From Icerya purchasi (lineage: Eukaryota > Arthropoda > Insecta > Hemiptera > Monophlebidae), in assembly GCA_039619475.1 (NCBI GenBank), contig CM077115.1:480388400-480452399 (forward strand): a stretch of DNA of 64,000 nucleotides, written 5' to 3'. Of this stretch, positions 21,127-33,224 are shown piece by piece (the first letter of the stretch is position 1; each line of letters starts with the position of its first letter). The notes beneath the pieces were generated by a model. That model was not told where the DNA came from. It worked only from the letters and a program-made list of their open reading frames with translations, and made no database searches. The position numbers were made by a program, and so were the translations under genes.

Positions 21127-24100
21127 TCAAATTTAAGCAATTTAAGGAAACATTTTGACGAGTTAAAAATTTTTGTTGACGGACAAGATTTTAATTTTGA
21201 TAATATTAACTGTTCAACTTGGCTTTATGAAGTCTCTTATTATAAAATCTCGGGATATCATAGTGTTACGCAATATTGGGATCATCAGCGTTCAGGTGGG
21301 GTTAATGTTTATATAAAATTATACAAACGTTAATGTTTCAATGTCTACTGCTAATGTTGTTTTGGTTGGGGTTCAGTTCAAATTTAAAATGATGATGTTC
21401 ACTGTCTGTGGTTCATATAGATTTTTTATAATTCATTTCATAAATTATTTTTGGATGAGTTAAAAGCATCCTACGCTTATGTAAGAATAACGCAATAATA
21501 ACAGGAGATATATAAATATAAATACGCTCGATAACATAAATAGTTCCGCTTACTTAAACTTAACTAGCATATTTGGTTTTGTAAATATATTATACGAGAG
21601 AAGGGTACATTTTCATGTCCAAGAAATGGATATAGCTCCTGTCTAGATCGTGTGCTAATAAGAGGGTTGTTGAACTAAAGTTTAGTTCTTAGCGTGAATT
21701 ATGAATTACTATAGATATCCCATTCTCTGATTATAAGGGAATTATAGCGTATTCTTCTTTTTATAATGAATTCCTCCGAATAGAGAAACTTGAAAGATTT
21801 CAACAAAGGAAAATTCACGGGTCTTGCTGTAAACTGGAATTTGGAGGTTCTGCATCTATTGACAATAAATTTATTTGGTTTACATCTACTGTGTCCGACA
21901 CTATAAATAAATGTAAAAAAATAGGCGCGTTTGTTGTTTCCGTACAGTGATGGAATAGAAAAAATCCCCGGATCAATGACTCTGTAAGTAAGCTAATCAA
22001 TTTGAAAGAACTCCTGTAGTATAAACAGCTAAAATCTCGAAAGAATGATCTAGGTTTAATCATTTAAAAACAGATAAGGGAAAGTCTAAACGGGAATACT
22101 ACCAATAACATACTTGACAATTGTAAATGTAGTCAAAAAAGTTATCGGGCAGAGACTATTTTAAAACAAGTAAGTATACACGGCCAAATAATGAATGTTG
22201 CCGGAAATCAGAATTCAGTCTCCAATTATTTTAACGACTACTTTAGGGAGAGTGTACGCAATGTACTAGATACATTCAAATGTAATATCACTGCGGAAAA
22301 AGACTATTTCTGTGGTTCAAACACTATTCAGTCTGTAATTCATTTACTTTTTTATAATTTCACAAATAACGAAGTAAAATGTGCAATTCCTTCCTTGCCT
22401 AATAAATCCTCATATGGAATTGATGGTATTTCGATCGGATTTATACGTGAAAATCTCTAAACATATTCGTACAACCACATTTACTTACCTATTTAAAATG
22501 GGTCTGTGAATACCGGTAAAAATTACCAGATATTTTGAAGTTAGGAGTAATTTTATTCCTCTTTTATAAAAGCGGTAATAAAATGTTAGCATCAAATTAT
22601 AAACCTGTCTGCATTTTATCTCATATTAGTAAAATATTTGAAAAATGTTTCAAAATTAAAATGCTAAGTTTTTTGAATAGTGTGTAGGCTTTTTCAGTGT
22701 TGTGGTCCAATTTGAATTTTTATCTAGGCACAGATGATGCACTTTTCAATCGTGTTTTTTATATTTTCGAAAATTTTGAGGAAGGTAGTTCTGTTGCAGC
22801 TATCTACTTTGACATAAAAAAAAGCTTTTGTGATAGTGTCCATCATGAAATTTTGTTACGTAAATTATATGATGCTGAATTATTTCGAGGATTGATACAT
22901 AGCTGGTTGAAAACATATTTGTCCGACAGGAGATATGTTTTCAAAAATAAACAATATTCTCAGTAATGTAACGTCACCGCATTTTTGAGTCCCCCAAGGG
23001 AGTATTTGGAGACCTATACTGTTCTTAATTTATATTGATGACCCCTGCAATTTAAATGTGCCTGTTAAACTTATTACGTATGCAGACGATACTGTCCTGA
23101 TGGTGAATTTTCGTTCCCATCCTATCTTACAAAATTGATCTTAAGATGGACTAGATCCAATTGTGAAATGGATGATTAAAAATAAATTAATATTAAATGA
23201 GAATAAAACAAAGTATATATGTTATACACTTTTCAATCTACCGAAAAGTAGGATAATTTCAGTTTAAATTTATCTGGGAATAGCGTTATCGAGAAAGTAT
23301 ATGAGATTAAATACTCTTGGGATTACTGTTCGATCATAAGTTATTATGGGGTAGACACCTAAATTATTTATCAAGTAAACTCAAAAAATTAAACTATCTA
23401 TTTTATTATCTCCAGCAGCACTTCTCATTTCATCATTTACGTCGTTTATATATATATTGCTCTACTATATCAACCGATTCTTTCACATGGAATATTTTTA
23501 TTTTTTTTTTATTTTTTTGGGAGGTGCAGCAGAATTAAATAAAACCTATAAAGGCATTACAAAATTGCTTAGCAGAGTGTTGCCTTTTGAGAAAGTCGAA
23601 TCCTAAATGCAATAAATTAAGCCTAGATGCCGAATATTTAAAGCTAGTTTGCTGAATTTTATAGTTAATAACAAACATGAATTTAAAATATTTCCTAAAG
23701 AGGAGGATAACACAGATCTAAAAATACCTACTTCGCCACAATCTCGAAGTGTTTCAAATACCATACGAGAAGCCCCAAGTAAGGTATACTGGTGCTATTA
23801 TATTTAATGTCCTCCCTTCTGAAGTAAAGTACCTGCTAATAAATTATAAACGCCGCCGTAAACACTTAAAAAATATTTCAATATTTATTTTCTTATACAT
23901 ATTCTGGACTGATTGTAGTTGAGGAATATTATGGTGATTACATTATTTTTGTAATGTAAATAAATGAATATTTCGATAAATGAACAAGAGTGAGCATGAG
24001 TTATTAAATTTAGTCTATTTCGGTTTGTTTCGTTATTGCGGTTTATTATATTGTTTATCTCTCTCTTTGGTTAGTTATATAAAATTATATATACCAACTT

Positions 24101-24450
24101 TCGTTTCTTCCTTTTTTTTTTTTTTTTTTTTTACCGTTGTTATGCCAATTTACTTAAAGATACCCTTTGCATGCTTTGTTTACTTTTACTTTTCTTTTAT
24201 TTATTTTAGCGCGTCCATAAGTTTAAGATGGATTTTGATTTAAATTTAAAATATGTTTTCTTTTAACATTCATTATTTATCTCGTCGTGTGTCAATTTAC
24301 TTAAAGTCAGCCCTATATCTAATTTTCTTAATTATATATGTAGATGGATTATTATATTTAGGAAATTGTTTAGTAATAGTGAGTACGTCTCGCGCAACTA
24401 TGCGCATAGTAGTCTAAAATCGTAATCGACAATAAATAAATAAATAAACA
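21127..24450 (+). mobile_element. Jockey/CR1-group LINE, degenerate
   Basis: Endonuclease begins at about 21140 with LRKHFDELKIFVDG, TWLYEVSYYKISGYHSV and QRSGGVNVYIK. RT follows with LPNKSSYGIDGIS (22400), NYKPVCILSHISKIFEK (22600), GTDDALF, AAIYFDIKKSF (motif A), a diverged VPQGS block and LITYADDTVLM (motif C, 23070-23110, YADD intact). The thumb region lies at 23300-23560 and a TGAIIFNVLPSEVK-like C-terminus near 23790. No RNase H is visible. The 3' end is an (AAAT)n tail at 24430-24447. Many stops and frameshifts. Clade assignment rests on motif style only. Confidence 0.75.
22191..23110 (+). pseudogene. RT domain of the 21-24 kb LINE
   Basis: Best-preserved frames are 22191-22460 and 22697-22966, with motif C (YADD) near 23080. 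Frameshifts lie between each block. The upstream segment NVAGNQNSVSNYFNDYFRES is the usual linker before RT. Reverse transcriptase of a non-LTR element, inactive. Confidence 0.75.
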
Positions 24451-25939
24451 TTTCTATTTCATTATTTTATTTTTCCGCTTTAGTTCAGCTTGTTTCTACG
24501 AATTAAAACAATTTATTGTTTAATTATTCACGGTTTTAAAATTATTTGCAAGTACGCATAAATTAAAAGGTGAATTTTATGTAAAACAATTTAAAATTAC
24601 ACTTGCAAGCATGAATAAGCTGAAATTTCGAAGCAAAACGCTTTTGGTTCGCTATCTTTTTAGCGTATTCATGTGCAATAGTTTATAATTTTGAGAATTT
24701 TACAATTATTTAAAATTACTCGAAAGCAGATGCAAGTTAAAATTTTGAAAAAAGAAGTTTTCGCTTAGGACTTTTTGTTATTAGTGTGAACTTTCTGTGA
24801 AACAATTCACAATTATTTAGAAATATGTGCAGTTCAAACAAACTCGAACTGTAAACGTAAATTAAAGAGGAATTGAAATTACGGCAAAAATGAACTCTGG
24901 CTACTGAATTCTTTCGCGTGCATAGAAAAAAAGGGAAAGTGTCGTTATTCATTTAAGTTTGGAGTGTGACGAAAATGCGTTAGTCAGTAAATTTTTGGAG
25001 AAAAAGAAATTCATCCTCGGAAGCACTATCAAATAAAATATATCAAGTTGAGAAAGTGCAAAGTAACCGAATTGTTGATTTTGTTATGAACATTTCCATT
25101 TATCGGCAATAGATCAGTTCGGTGGGTGAGACGTACAATTTTTAATTTAAAACGTCCGTTGAATTTTTTTCATAAATTAAAAAAAAAAAAAAAAAAAAGA
25201 AAAAAAAATTACAACAATAATTTTCCGCTAAAATTCTTATACTCGTAATCGTGCAGATACGGCGATCACACCAGCGAATTGACTAATAAATCAGCGTTGG
25301 CTCCGTTGTTATTTTCAGTAGATTAATTAGCAAAAATTTCGTTTCCAAGTGAAATGGAGGAAAAAGTAAACAGGGTCGTGGCAACTTTTTCGAGCTGGCA
25401 AATGAGGAAATAAAATTCAGTCCGGTTCTTTAAAAGTGGTTTGTTGTTTTAATGTCTCGATCTTAACCTTCCGATTAAAATCCTACGTAATACGCCAAAC
25501 TTGTTTTTCTCCTCTACAAACATACATCGGACGATTTTTTATCGTCAAAATTTCCGTTTTCACCTACATACTCCGTCGCCTCTGAATGACTAACAAATAT
25601 TAGTCTTATGTGGTGGCGAAGAATTTCCCGTCTAAAGTAGACGACCGTTTAACATTTTTCCTACTACTGCAGCTGGGTGAGCGCACATATCTACTGTTTG
25701 GTTTTTCAATAATGACGAAATATTTTTGTCCGGAAAGAAAACCAACTACATTCTCATTATCAGTCACACTGATAAGATTATCTTATTCGCCGCTTTGTTC
25801 CATAAAACATTTTAGTCGCTATTTTTCGAAACTACGCAGTAGGGGAAATCGGTAATCCGGAAGAGCAACATTTATTGCGTAATATTTCGTAAATTTTAAT
25901 AAGCGGTTCTTTTATAGTAGAATCTTCGGTCAACTAGTG
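24451..25939. other. No gene recognised
   Basis: AT-rich DNA with a long A-run at 25180-25208. The 81-codon frame at 25610-25855 has no motif. Confidence 0.45.
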
Positions 25940-26204
25940 GTAGCGCGGTAGCCTAGTGGTTAAGGCGCTTGGCTCCTAAACCAGAGGACACGGGTTTGAG
26001 ACTTGTCTCGTTCCAGATCCGAATCGCTCCTAGGTTCATATCTAATCTGAAATTGAATATTGGTTATACCAGAGAAATCTGTGAAAGTAAAGGCTAAGGA
26101 ACTGGCCCCGGTATTCTCATCAGATCTATTAAGTACCATTATGGAAAGCTTAACTTCACAATCCATGATATCTTATCAAGGATATCCATGGGATTTACTT
26201 TACT
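25940..26204 (+). mobile_element. SINE-B, copy 1 (tRNA-derived)
   Basis: Box A TAGCCTAGTGG lies at 25949-25959 and a diverged box B GGTTTGAGAC at 25993-26002. The body contains CCAGAGAAATCTGTGAAAGT and TTCACAATCCATGATA. The tail is TTTAC repeats (ATTTACTTTACTTTACC). Two further copies on the minus strand at 33.2 and 48.0 kb share head, body and end, which distinguishes the family from SINE-A. It is not a functional tRNA gene: the arms after the anticodon region do not pair. Confidence 0.85.
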
Positions 26205-27535
26205 TTACCAGAGCGAAGTTGGTTAGGCCAATTCGTTTGGAAAGAACCTGGTTCAAATGTCGCTGCCGCGCACGTTGTAAACATGTTAAAATTTCATTTA
26301 CGCTGGGTCAAGGTCTCTAAAGAGTCTTCAAAAAAGAACAAGAAATAAATGTAAAATAAACAAAAAATACCGTAATTTTCCCTCGACCTAGGATTTTGCA
26401 GAGCTCTGGTTCTAAAAACGGCCAGGCTGGCAATTGTCCACAGCAACAAAAGAAAAATAATTTTGACGATTTTTTTAAAGAAGAAATTGTTTTTTATTTT
26501 TTTCCGATGCTTGAAATAACAAGTTATTTAATGTAAAATAATATATTTATTCCAAAATTTTGTTACTCTAGCTGAAAAAAATTAAACACTTATTTGAAAA
26601 GAGGGGAAGTCACATGTTCACACTACGTTTTTTTTTATCCTTGTTTACAAACAACTTTTGAATATACCGCTCACCGATGGTACCATATAAGTATATAAGT
26701 ACCGGTGAACGAAGAAGTAATCAATAATTGTAAAAAAAATGGCCTCCCTATAGAGAATTTTTTAATAATATAGCAAACGCGATTGACTTAAAATATTACC
26801 AGTTTACCGTGGAAATATGCAAGTTGTAAAAAAAATTAATTTTTAACACAACCAGACTTAAGTAGATCCGAATAAGGAAAATTGAAATCCTTATAGCGTT
26901 ATCTACGAGCTCATCATCGATAGAAATATTACGCGAATCGTAACATCATTACTGTGTTTGACCATAACAGATGACTTCAAACATACCCTTTGTTTATTAA
27001 AATCTGTACCAGTTAAGGATGGTTCCATTAGCAACGAGTTTTATCAAGTACTGACTGAGTAGTCTTTAAAAAAAAAAAAAAAACATGTTTAAAGTATCCT
27101 TAAGAGATGTATTTTATTTGCCTAATATAACCAGACAAAATTACCAAAAAGTTTTCATTAAGATATAGAAAAAAAAAAAAAAAAATGAACATATAAAAAT
27201 GTTAACATTAAAGGACGAAAAAGGCGGATAATTTAAAGGTATTAATAATGTTAGTGTATCATGTAGAAATGTAGATTTGAATAAAGTAAATTCACAAGCT
27301 CATCACTGAGGGTATTCAAACATAATACTCCTCAATCAATACCCAGCTCTACATGGGGTACAGAAAGTAGCAGCGTATTAGGCTTGTTATCGCTCAAAAA
27401 TATTTCCACTGAAAATTGTAAAATTAAATAGTTCATCAAAAAAAAAAAAAAAAAAAAAAAGCACCACTTTCTTCTTTTTTAATAAATGGGTTCGGTGTCA
27501 GCACTGACCTAACTACATGAACTTAGATCACCTAC
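26205..27535. other. No gene recognised; several A-runs
   Basis: Poly(A) runs occur near 27068, 27170 and 27437, possibly tails of unrecognised retroposons. No coding motif. Confidence 0.45.
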
Positions 27536-28090
27536 TCAAATTCTGAGGCCATCATAGAAAGTATAAAGGAAAGTAGGAGGGAAATAATGGCTAGAGATAA
27601 AGGATAAAGGAAGCATTGAAAGGGGTAGGAAGATCCAACACCAAGAGTTTGACGTATAGATGAGAGCACTCGGGAAAAAGAGTAGGGCATTCAAAAAGGA
27701 TATGGTTGGGGTCGCATATAAAGGGAGGATCAGTAGAGTGGGGAGGGCAAAAGGGAGAAGGTGAAAGAGAAAAATAAAAACGAGAAGAGGGGAGAAGGGA
27801 ATGATCAAGTCTTATGATTAAGGAAACAATAGCCGAGCGCCGAGAAAAGGGAAGAAATTGGAACCAGGGCTGTGAATTGGGAATAGGCTGTAGGAGGAGG
27901 TAGAAGGAGGAACGATTGGAGGAAAAGGAAGGGTAGATGTTAATCCATAGTCTAGAATGGAGACTTGAGGAGAGAAAAAGGATGTCTGAGGCAGGAAAAT
28001 GAGGGAGGAGTGGACCATTGAGAGACGCCGAGCGAGCTAGGAAGTCAGCTGCTTCGTTGCCCTCAATGCCGGAGTGGCCAACTTCAAACC
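27536..28090 (-). mobile_element. LINE 3' fragment: RNase H end and Cys/His knuckle
   Basis: Minus-strand translation begins GHSGIEGNEAADFLARSAS, the last conserved block of LINE-encoded RNase H. It continues to SPFCPPHSTDPPFICDPNHI and LFECPTLFPECS, the C...H...C-type knuckle that ends I/Jockey-like ORF2 proteins. The frame is nearly open. No RT is present upstream, so this is a truncated or fragmented copy. No clear tail or target duplication. Confidence 0.8.
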
Positions 28091-28104
28091 CTAAAACTTA
28101 AATA

Positions 28105-28235
28105 AAAGGCAATAAAAAGTAAAAAATAATTACTCAATGAAAGCTAATACATCAAATATCAAAATATACCTTAAAGAAGAGGTATTATAATATATTCGTA
28201 AACAACATTCACATCTTAATTAGAGTCTTAGTACA
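28105..28235 (+). repeat. FB-A degenerate fragment
   Basis: AATAAAAAGTAAAAAATAAT, TACCTTAAAGAAGAGGT and CATCTTAATTAGAGTCTTAG follow the same order as the FB-A arm at 11840-11960. Diverged single-arm copy. Confidence 0.6.
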
Positions 28236-29017
28236 AAAAAAAAAAAGAATTAAATTGCTAAATTAAGAAACCAAATTACACTCATTTATCAAGTTTTCAA
28301 TACTTAGCTTGTAGAAAACGAAGGGAATGAAGAAGTGTTAGTGTCGCATCCTAAAAGTGTGTTCAGAGATCTGAAACTAACTTCATTTTTCAAAAGTAAG
28401 TACAAATTTTCCTTTAGAGACCTAAAATTCATTCCAATATGAAGCCCCTCACACCTCCTTAGTCTTGATAATCCTACACAAATTTTCAAAATCTGACTCT
28501 CAAACTCTGTTCCAAGAGCCCGAAATTCACCCCGACCTAAAGCCACTTAGACTTTACCCAACTTCTAATCTTAAAATCCACATCAGGAAAGGAACCCAAC
28601 GTTCGCCCTTTTGACGGAACCTGTCCAACTTTGTGAATCCATTTTTAAAAAAATTAATCAAAATTTTCTGTTCAAAATTGACCCCATTTTAGATAACTAA
28701 CATCGCTGGAGTCACCTGACCAGACCCTTTAACCTAGCTCTCTCCCTTCCCCTTATACTAAGCTCGACTAGTAAACCAAACATATACCTAGAAAAAGGGC
28801 CCCTACCCATGTTTTTCCTTTGGGCTTTAACGTTCCACTATTCTGTTATGTATTTTTTAAATTATTCCCAAGTGCAAAACTAATCTCTTTTACTTTCCAT
28901 GCAGACGTGTATGGCTCCATTAGCATGGCTTGCACGTGTAATCTTTGTTATCATTAAAACGTACCTGCTTATTGTTTGAAAGTAAATGGAATACTTTTAT
29001 TAAGGGATTGATTGTCG
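28236..29017. other. No gene recognised
   Basis: A minus-strand frame at 28304-28546 lacks motifs. Nothing else supported. Confidence 0.45.
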
Positions 29018-29033
29018 AGTGACATCATGGTAT

Positions 29034-30195
29034 TTTTTTTTTTTTTTTTTTTGGTCCCCAATTCGTAATACGATGGGGTAAATATATTTAGAAAATTTAT
29101 ATAAATAACAGGTCTGTCCTGAGCCCGTCCATTTAAGTTTATGGAACCCTGACAGACTGTTTTACAATGTTAATAATAATTTGTATTCCTTAAATTTAAT
29201 ATTAAAATACAGGTGTAACTTTACGGTGATTTGATTTATTTCGGCTATCGTAAAACTACTGAACATATTGTAAATAGCTTAGTTACTAATTGATCAGGGC
29301 TAATATTGCTAAAATCTGTATTACTATGGTTACAGCCGGAAAAGATATGCTTAATATTACTATCAGGAAAGTTACACGGTATATAGTTGAGTGTGCAATT
29401 TTATGTTTATGTAAATAATCTTTAAATAGACCCCGTGTCCAGTAAGAAATTGTAGATTAAAAAAATTTGGCGTAAAAACTTTATTATGTAGTCTATCATC
29501 TATGGTTGGAAAACATTTTTTAGCTATACCGTTATTATATTGGTCCCACTGCGCCTGAAATTTATTATTATAATACTTACCTAATATATAAGTGTTTAAA
29601 CTGTATAAGCGTTAACGAGGTTTGTTCGTGTATGAAGTAAGGTTGAAGATACTATACGTTACGGAATTCATGATTTTTAATATTATTTTTTATTAAAAAT
29701 ATGTTAATATGTTTCTGTATTTCGTAAGTTAATGGTTTAATACCTGCAATGACATGCAATGTAGCTGGTAGTTCTATAAGCTTTAATCATTTTTATTGCA
29801 ATAGTTCTCTGAAAACTGTTTAATATATTTTGAAATCGTTTAACTTTTAAAATGTCTATATATATTACACTACCATAAAGTATGTTAGGCAATATTACGC
29901 TTTTATATAAGGTTAGTCCTTTCTTGTAATTTAATCGGTTATTATTATTATATAATTTGTTAAATATAATTAAAAATGTATTTATTTTTTTAGTGATATA
30001 GTGAAAATGATTATAAAATTTTAAGTTATTGTCTATTATTATACCTAAGTGTTTGGTTTGACTAACCATGCTAATATTTAATCCGTATTGGAGCAAATTT
30101 AATCTTTTATCCTTTAAGTTTTTGTTAAACAACATGTAAGTTGACTTAGAATCGTTAATATTTAAATTGTATTGTTCTAACCATTTCGCGATTTC
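29034..30195 (-). mobile_element. R1-like LINE, 5'-truncated insertion
   Basis: Minus strand. The 5' part encodes the end of RT (MLFNKNLKD..., QTKHLGIIIDNNLKFYNH, YGSVIY). After frame changes the C-terminal block reads AKKCFPTIDDRLHN and LQFLTGHGVYLK, the F-P-x-V..R-L...LTGHG signature of R1-type elements. The 3' end is a poly(A) tail, seen as T-run 29034-29052. The insertion is flanked by AGTGACATCATGGTAT at 29018-29033 and 30196-30211. That direct repeat and the tail define a complete 1.16-kb truncated retroposition event. Confidence 0.9.
29737..30195 (-). pseudogene. RT C-terminal fragment of the R1-like LINE
   Basis: The frame 29737-30135 is open for 132 codons and holds the RT thumb block (LGIIIDNNLKF) and the following VILPNILYGSVIY. 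Upstream to the insertion edge, KWLEQYNLNINDSKSTYM continues the same protein. Truncated at its 5' end by incomplete reverse transcription. Confidence 0.8.
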
Positions 30196-30211
30196 AGTGA
30201 CATCATGGTAT

Positions 30212-31149
30212 TATATTATTCTTTACTTTCGATTCCTGTACAGTTTGAGCAGGCATCAGCTGCGCAAATATTCGGAAATGCGATGCATTTATATTTAAGT
30301 ATAACAAATTTGCTTTGTACGAAATTAAAAAAGAATCGAAGAATAGACAATGCTGAATCGATCTTAAGGTACACTATTATATATTCTCGTTAAGAATTAA
30401 TATGAATTTGCCGTTTATATTAATGTGCCGTAAATACGGTTAAATGAATACAAATTCCTAGTCGAAATATTTTAGTAAACATTTGTCTTCTGTTTAGACA
30501 GGGTAATTCTCAGTCTAGGTTCTAAGGAAAGAAATCGGAGCAGACCAAAGTTATTTTGTACGATAAAAATCAAACACAAATTCTGTAGATTGGAAATTCT
30601 GAAGTTACGTTTTGAACGGGTTGCCAGTTCCCAACAATGGGAACAGACTCATTAGTATAAACCACTCCAATATTATTTACAGCAAAAGTGTAATTTTTTA
30701 AATAAACAGTACTCTCGTTCAATGTATGAACCCAAAGATGCTGTCAGTAAAAATGCTTTGATTCTCTCTGTCCACTGCGACGTAGTCTTTTAGAGAGTTA
30801 TTCCACGGCCAAAAGAAGTGAAACTTCTTTATACGCGCCATATAGTGGGAGTTAACACGAAAAAACGAGCGAGCTAGCGTACGTTATGAATAACTAATAG
30901 TAGTTCTTAATACATCTAAAAATTCGTAACAGACACGTAATATCGAATTAAAATTTATGCTGCATGTTATTGCATTTTATATCACTTTGAGAGATATCTG
31001 CAAAAAAACAAGTTTAGCCAAAGCATGATGTATCTTGCGTTGAAGATCCCAAATGTAAGACTATAATTTACGCTTACATAATATTAAATTTAAAACAAAG
31101 AAATCTGATTTTTTACGCCATAAAGAAGGAGAGATAGGTCATTCGTCAA
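30212..31149. other. No gene recognised
   Basis: AT-rich DNA with no supported feature. Confidence 0.45.
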
Positions 31150-31756
31150 CATCGAAAGTCTCGTTAAAGAAATGAAATACAATTTCCTTTAGCTGAGAAA
31201 CATCGTTCTTTTCAACGATATATCACATGCTCAGGAAAAAAAATGTCGAGCTTTCGGCGCCCCGAGGAGCTGATTTTGAAGCTTGAAACCCAGATGTTCC
31301 AAACTAGAGAAGTATACGGAGATGCGCATATTTGTAAACTTGTTCAAAATTTTTACCTATGATACTCACGCCGCAAAGGGGGAGACACGTCATTTTTCGC
31401 GCTTTTTTGAACTTTTTACAAACTTTGAAAGTTTCGTTAAGGAAATTAAATACGGTTTTGTTCTCGAAAAATAGCGATCTTTTCACCGACATATTACACG
31501 ACAGGAAAGAGAAATATTTCCTTCAAAAATTTCGAGTTACTAATTTTAAATGTAAAAACCCTGATGTTGAAAACCAGAGAAATATACGGGGATGCACATA
31601 TTTTCAACCCTGTTCAAAATTTTTAGCTACAATACTCGCGTCGCAAAGAAGAGGCTAAATATCGCTTCCCGCGCTTTTTCGATCTTTTGGTAAACTTTAA
31701 AAGTTTCGTTAAGAAAATGAAATACGACTTTATTCCCGACAAATACCGATCTTTCC
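31150..31756. repeat. 271-bp tandem array (about 2.2 copies)
   Basis: AAAGTCTCGTTAAAGAAATG at about 31157, AAAGTTTCGTTAAGGAAATT at 31428 and AAAGTTTCGTTAAGAAAATG at 31700 lie about 271 bases apart. Each unit carries GTTCAAAATTTTTA(C/G)CTA and an ACGATATATCACATG-like block. The array is cut at 31756 by a foldback element and resumes at 33150 with CGATCTTTCCATCGATATAT. Confidence 0.8.
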
Positions 31757-31997
31757 TTATAAGTATTTTTAGGCCGTAAACCGCACTATATTATAAATGT
31801 AAACAATTCAAATTAACCGTTAACATTCGGTTACTGATGTTATATTTTTTATACTATACGAACGACATATGACATTCGCAATTCACAAAAATATATAACA
31901 TTACCTATACTGTAAAACACATTAAAAAATGAACAACTAATATATATATATATATATATATACGTGTATATATAAAAAATAATAAATATAATAAATA

Positions 31998-32884
31998 CGT
32001 AGGACATTTCAAAAGTAATGCACACGACGTTCCTACGCAGTCTGTATGCAACTAGGAAGGGGAAAATCAGAAGGGATGTATACTATGAAGTTTTGTTAAC
32101 ACGGCAGTGTGCACTGTGATTGGTTTTGAGTGAGTTGTGCGTGCGTAGAAACGTGTTTTTGTAATGATGGAAGAGCGCTCGGGTCGCGTTACAAATCTGG
32201 ACCAGCGATCGTGTGTGAAAATTGAAACTTTTCATGGTCGTAGGCCTACAGAAATTCATTCTGCATTTGGATAAGTGTGTGACAGGACGGTATCAGTATT
32301 TCTTGCTGGGCAAAAAATTTAAAGGAGGCTGTTTGTCGGTTGAGGATGCGCCACGTGCTAGTCGTCCAAGAACTTCGCGTGACAACACAAAAATCGCCAC
32401 AGTGGCAACAATGATCGATAAAGATCGTTGTAAGATGAGCGAATAGATAGGTCATACAGCTGGTATCGAAAACGTGTCGGCCACGAGAACCAAAAATCCC
32501 AAAATTGCATCCATCACTACTTGATCGCGGCGTTCTCATCTTGCATGATCATGACAATGGTGAAACTCGAGCAATATTTGTGGAATACGGGTGGAAATTG
32601 TTACCATATCCACCCTGTTCGTCGAATATGGCTCCTTGTGGTTTTGACCTGTTCTGCAAACTCAAGAACCGATGTGAGGAATCCGTTTCCGGATTTAGAG
32701 GTCTTAAATAGTGCTGTGACCCCCGACGGATTCGTGAACTAAATTTCAAAGGGCTCCTGGGCGGCATCCAGAACCACCGCGTGAAGGAGGGTGGTTATAT
32801 TGAAAGATTATAATATTTATATAACTTTGTCAAATACATTTTTTTCGTATCGACACGTGGGCATTACTTTTAAAATGTCCTACG
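31998..32884 (+). mobile_element. Internally deleted mariner-like element
   Basis: Terminal inverted repeats of 24 bp with one mismatch start CGTAGGACATTT and end AAATGTCCTACG. They are flanked by TA at 31996-31997 and 32885-32886, as expected for Tc1/mariner. Length is 887 bp versus about 1.3 kb for intact mariners. The N-terminal transposase region starts at ATG 32167 (EERSGRVTNL). The C-terminal part near 32505-32770 holds LLDRGVLILHDHDNGETRAI, YGWKLLPYPPCSSNMAPCGF and DLF, corresponding to the H-D-N-A-x-P-H and S-P-D-L-A-P-x-D-Y-x-L-F blocks. Both catalytic-region motifs are altered and the middle is missing. Confidence 0.9.
32505..32770 (+). pseudogene. mariner transposase C-terminal fragment
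   Basis: The open frame 32505-32711 carries the last part of the DD34D domain. HDHDNGETR stands for the usual HDNARPH, and SSNMAPCGFDLF for SPDLAPCDYHLF, so the third catalytic Asp is replaced by Gly. Reading continues after frame changes to NFKGLLGGIQ-like and YIE-like sequence at the transposase end. Confidence 0.8.
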
Positions 32885-32889
32885 TAGTC

Positions 32890-32970
32890 CCCGACCGGTT
32901 TCGTCAATTGTTCAACATATTCAATGAATATGTCGATGAATAGGTCGAACAATGGACGAAATCGGTCGGG
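32890..32970. repeat. Strong short hairpin inside foldback element
   Basis: The 24-nt arms at 32890-32913 and 32947-32970 are complementary except for two positions (CCCGACCG...ATTGTTC). The loop itself contains ACATATTC...GAATATGT, a second nested stem. Confidence 0.85.
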
Positions 32971-33149
32971 CTATTTATTATATTTGTTGTTTTTTATATA
33001 TATTAGTTGTTCATTTTTTATTCACAGTACAGATAATGTTGTATGTTTTTGTGAATTATGAATGGCATATATGTCGTTCGTATAATGTGAAAAGTACTAC
33101 ATCAGTAACCGAATGTTAACGGTCAATTTAAATTGTTTACATTTATAAG

Positions 33150-33205
33150 CGATCTTTCCATCGATATATCACATGACCAAAAAAAAAAATATTTTTTTCG
33201 AAATA
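33150..33205. repeat. Resumption of the 271-bp array
   Basis: CGATCTTTCCATCGATATAT followed by CACATGACC and an A-run matches the array unit at about 31476-31530, same orientation. Confidence 0.65.
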
Positions 33206-33224
33206 AGTAAAAAATAGTAAAGTA

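Larger units (their letters stand above)
31757..33149. mobile_element. Foldback element with mariner inside
   Basis: The left arm (31791-31995) and right arm (32971-33147) are inverted copies. ATGTAAACAATTCAAATTAA, CCGTTAACATTCGGTTACTG and GAACGACATATG on the left correspond to their complements on the right. CGATCTTTCC occurs at 31747-31756 and again at 33150-33159, a probable 10-bp target duplication within the tandem array. Without the mariner the element is about 0.5 kb and non-coding. Confidence 0.75.

Noticed and set aside
24060..24250. Hydrophobic ORF suggesting a membrane protein
   Set aside because: Encoded by T-rich DNA in the LINE 3' region, including a long T-run; compositional artefact.
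25940..26010. Possible genuine tRNA gene (box A and B present)
   Set aside because: The cloverleaf does not close after the anticodon region, and the same sequence continues into a 260-bp body repeated elsewhere, so it is a SINE head.
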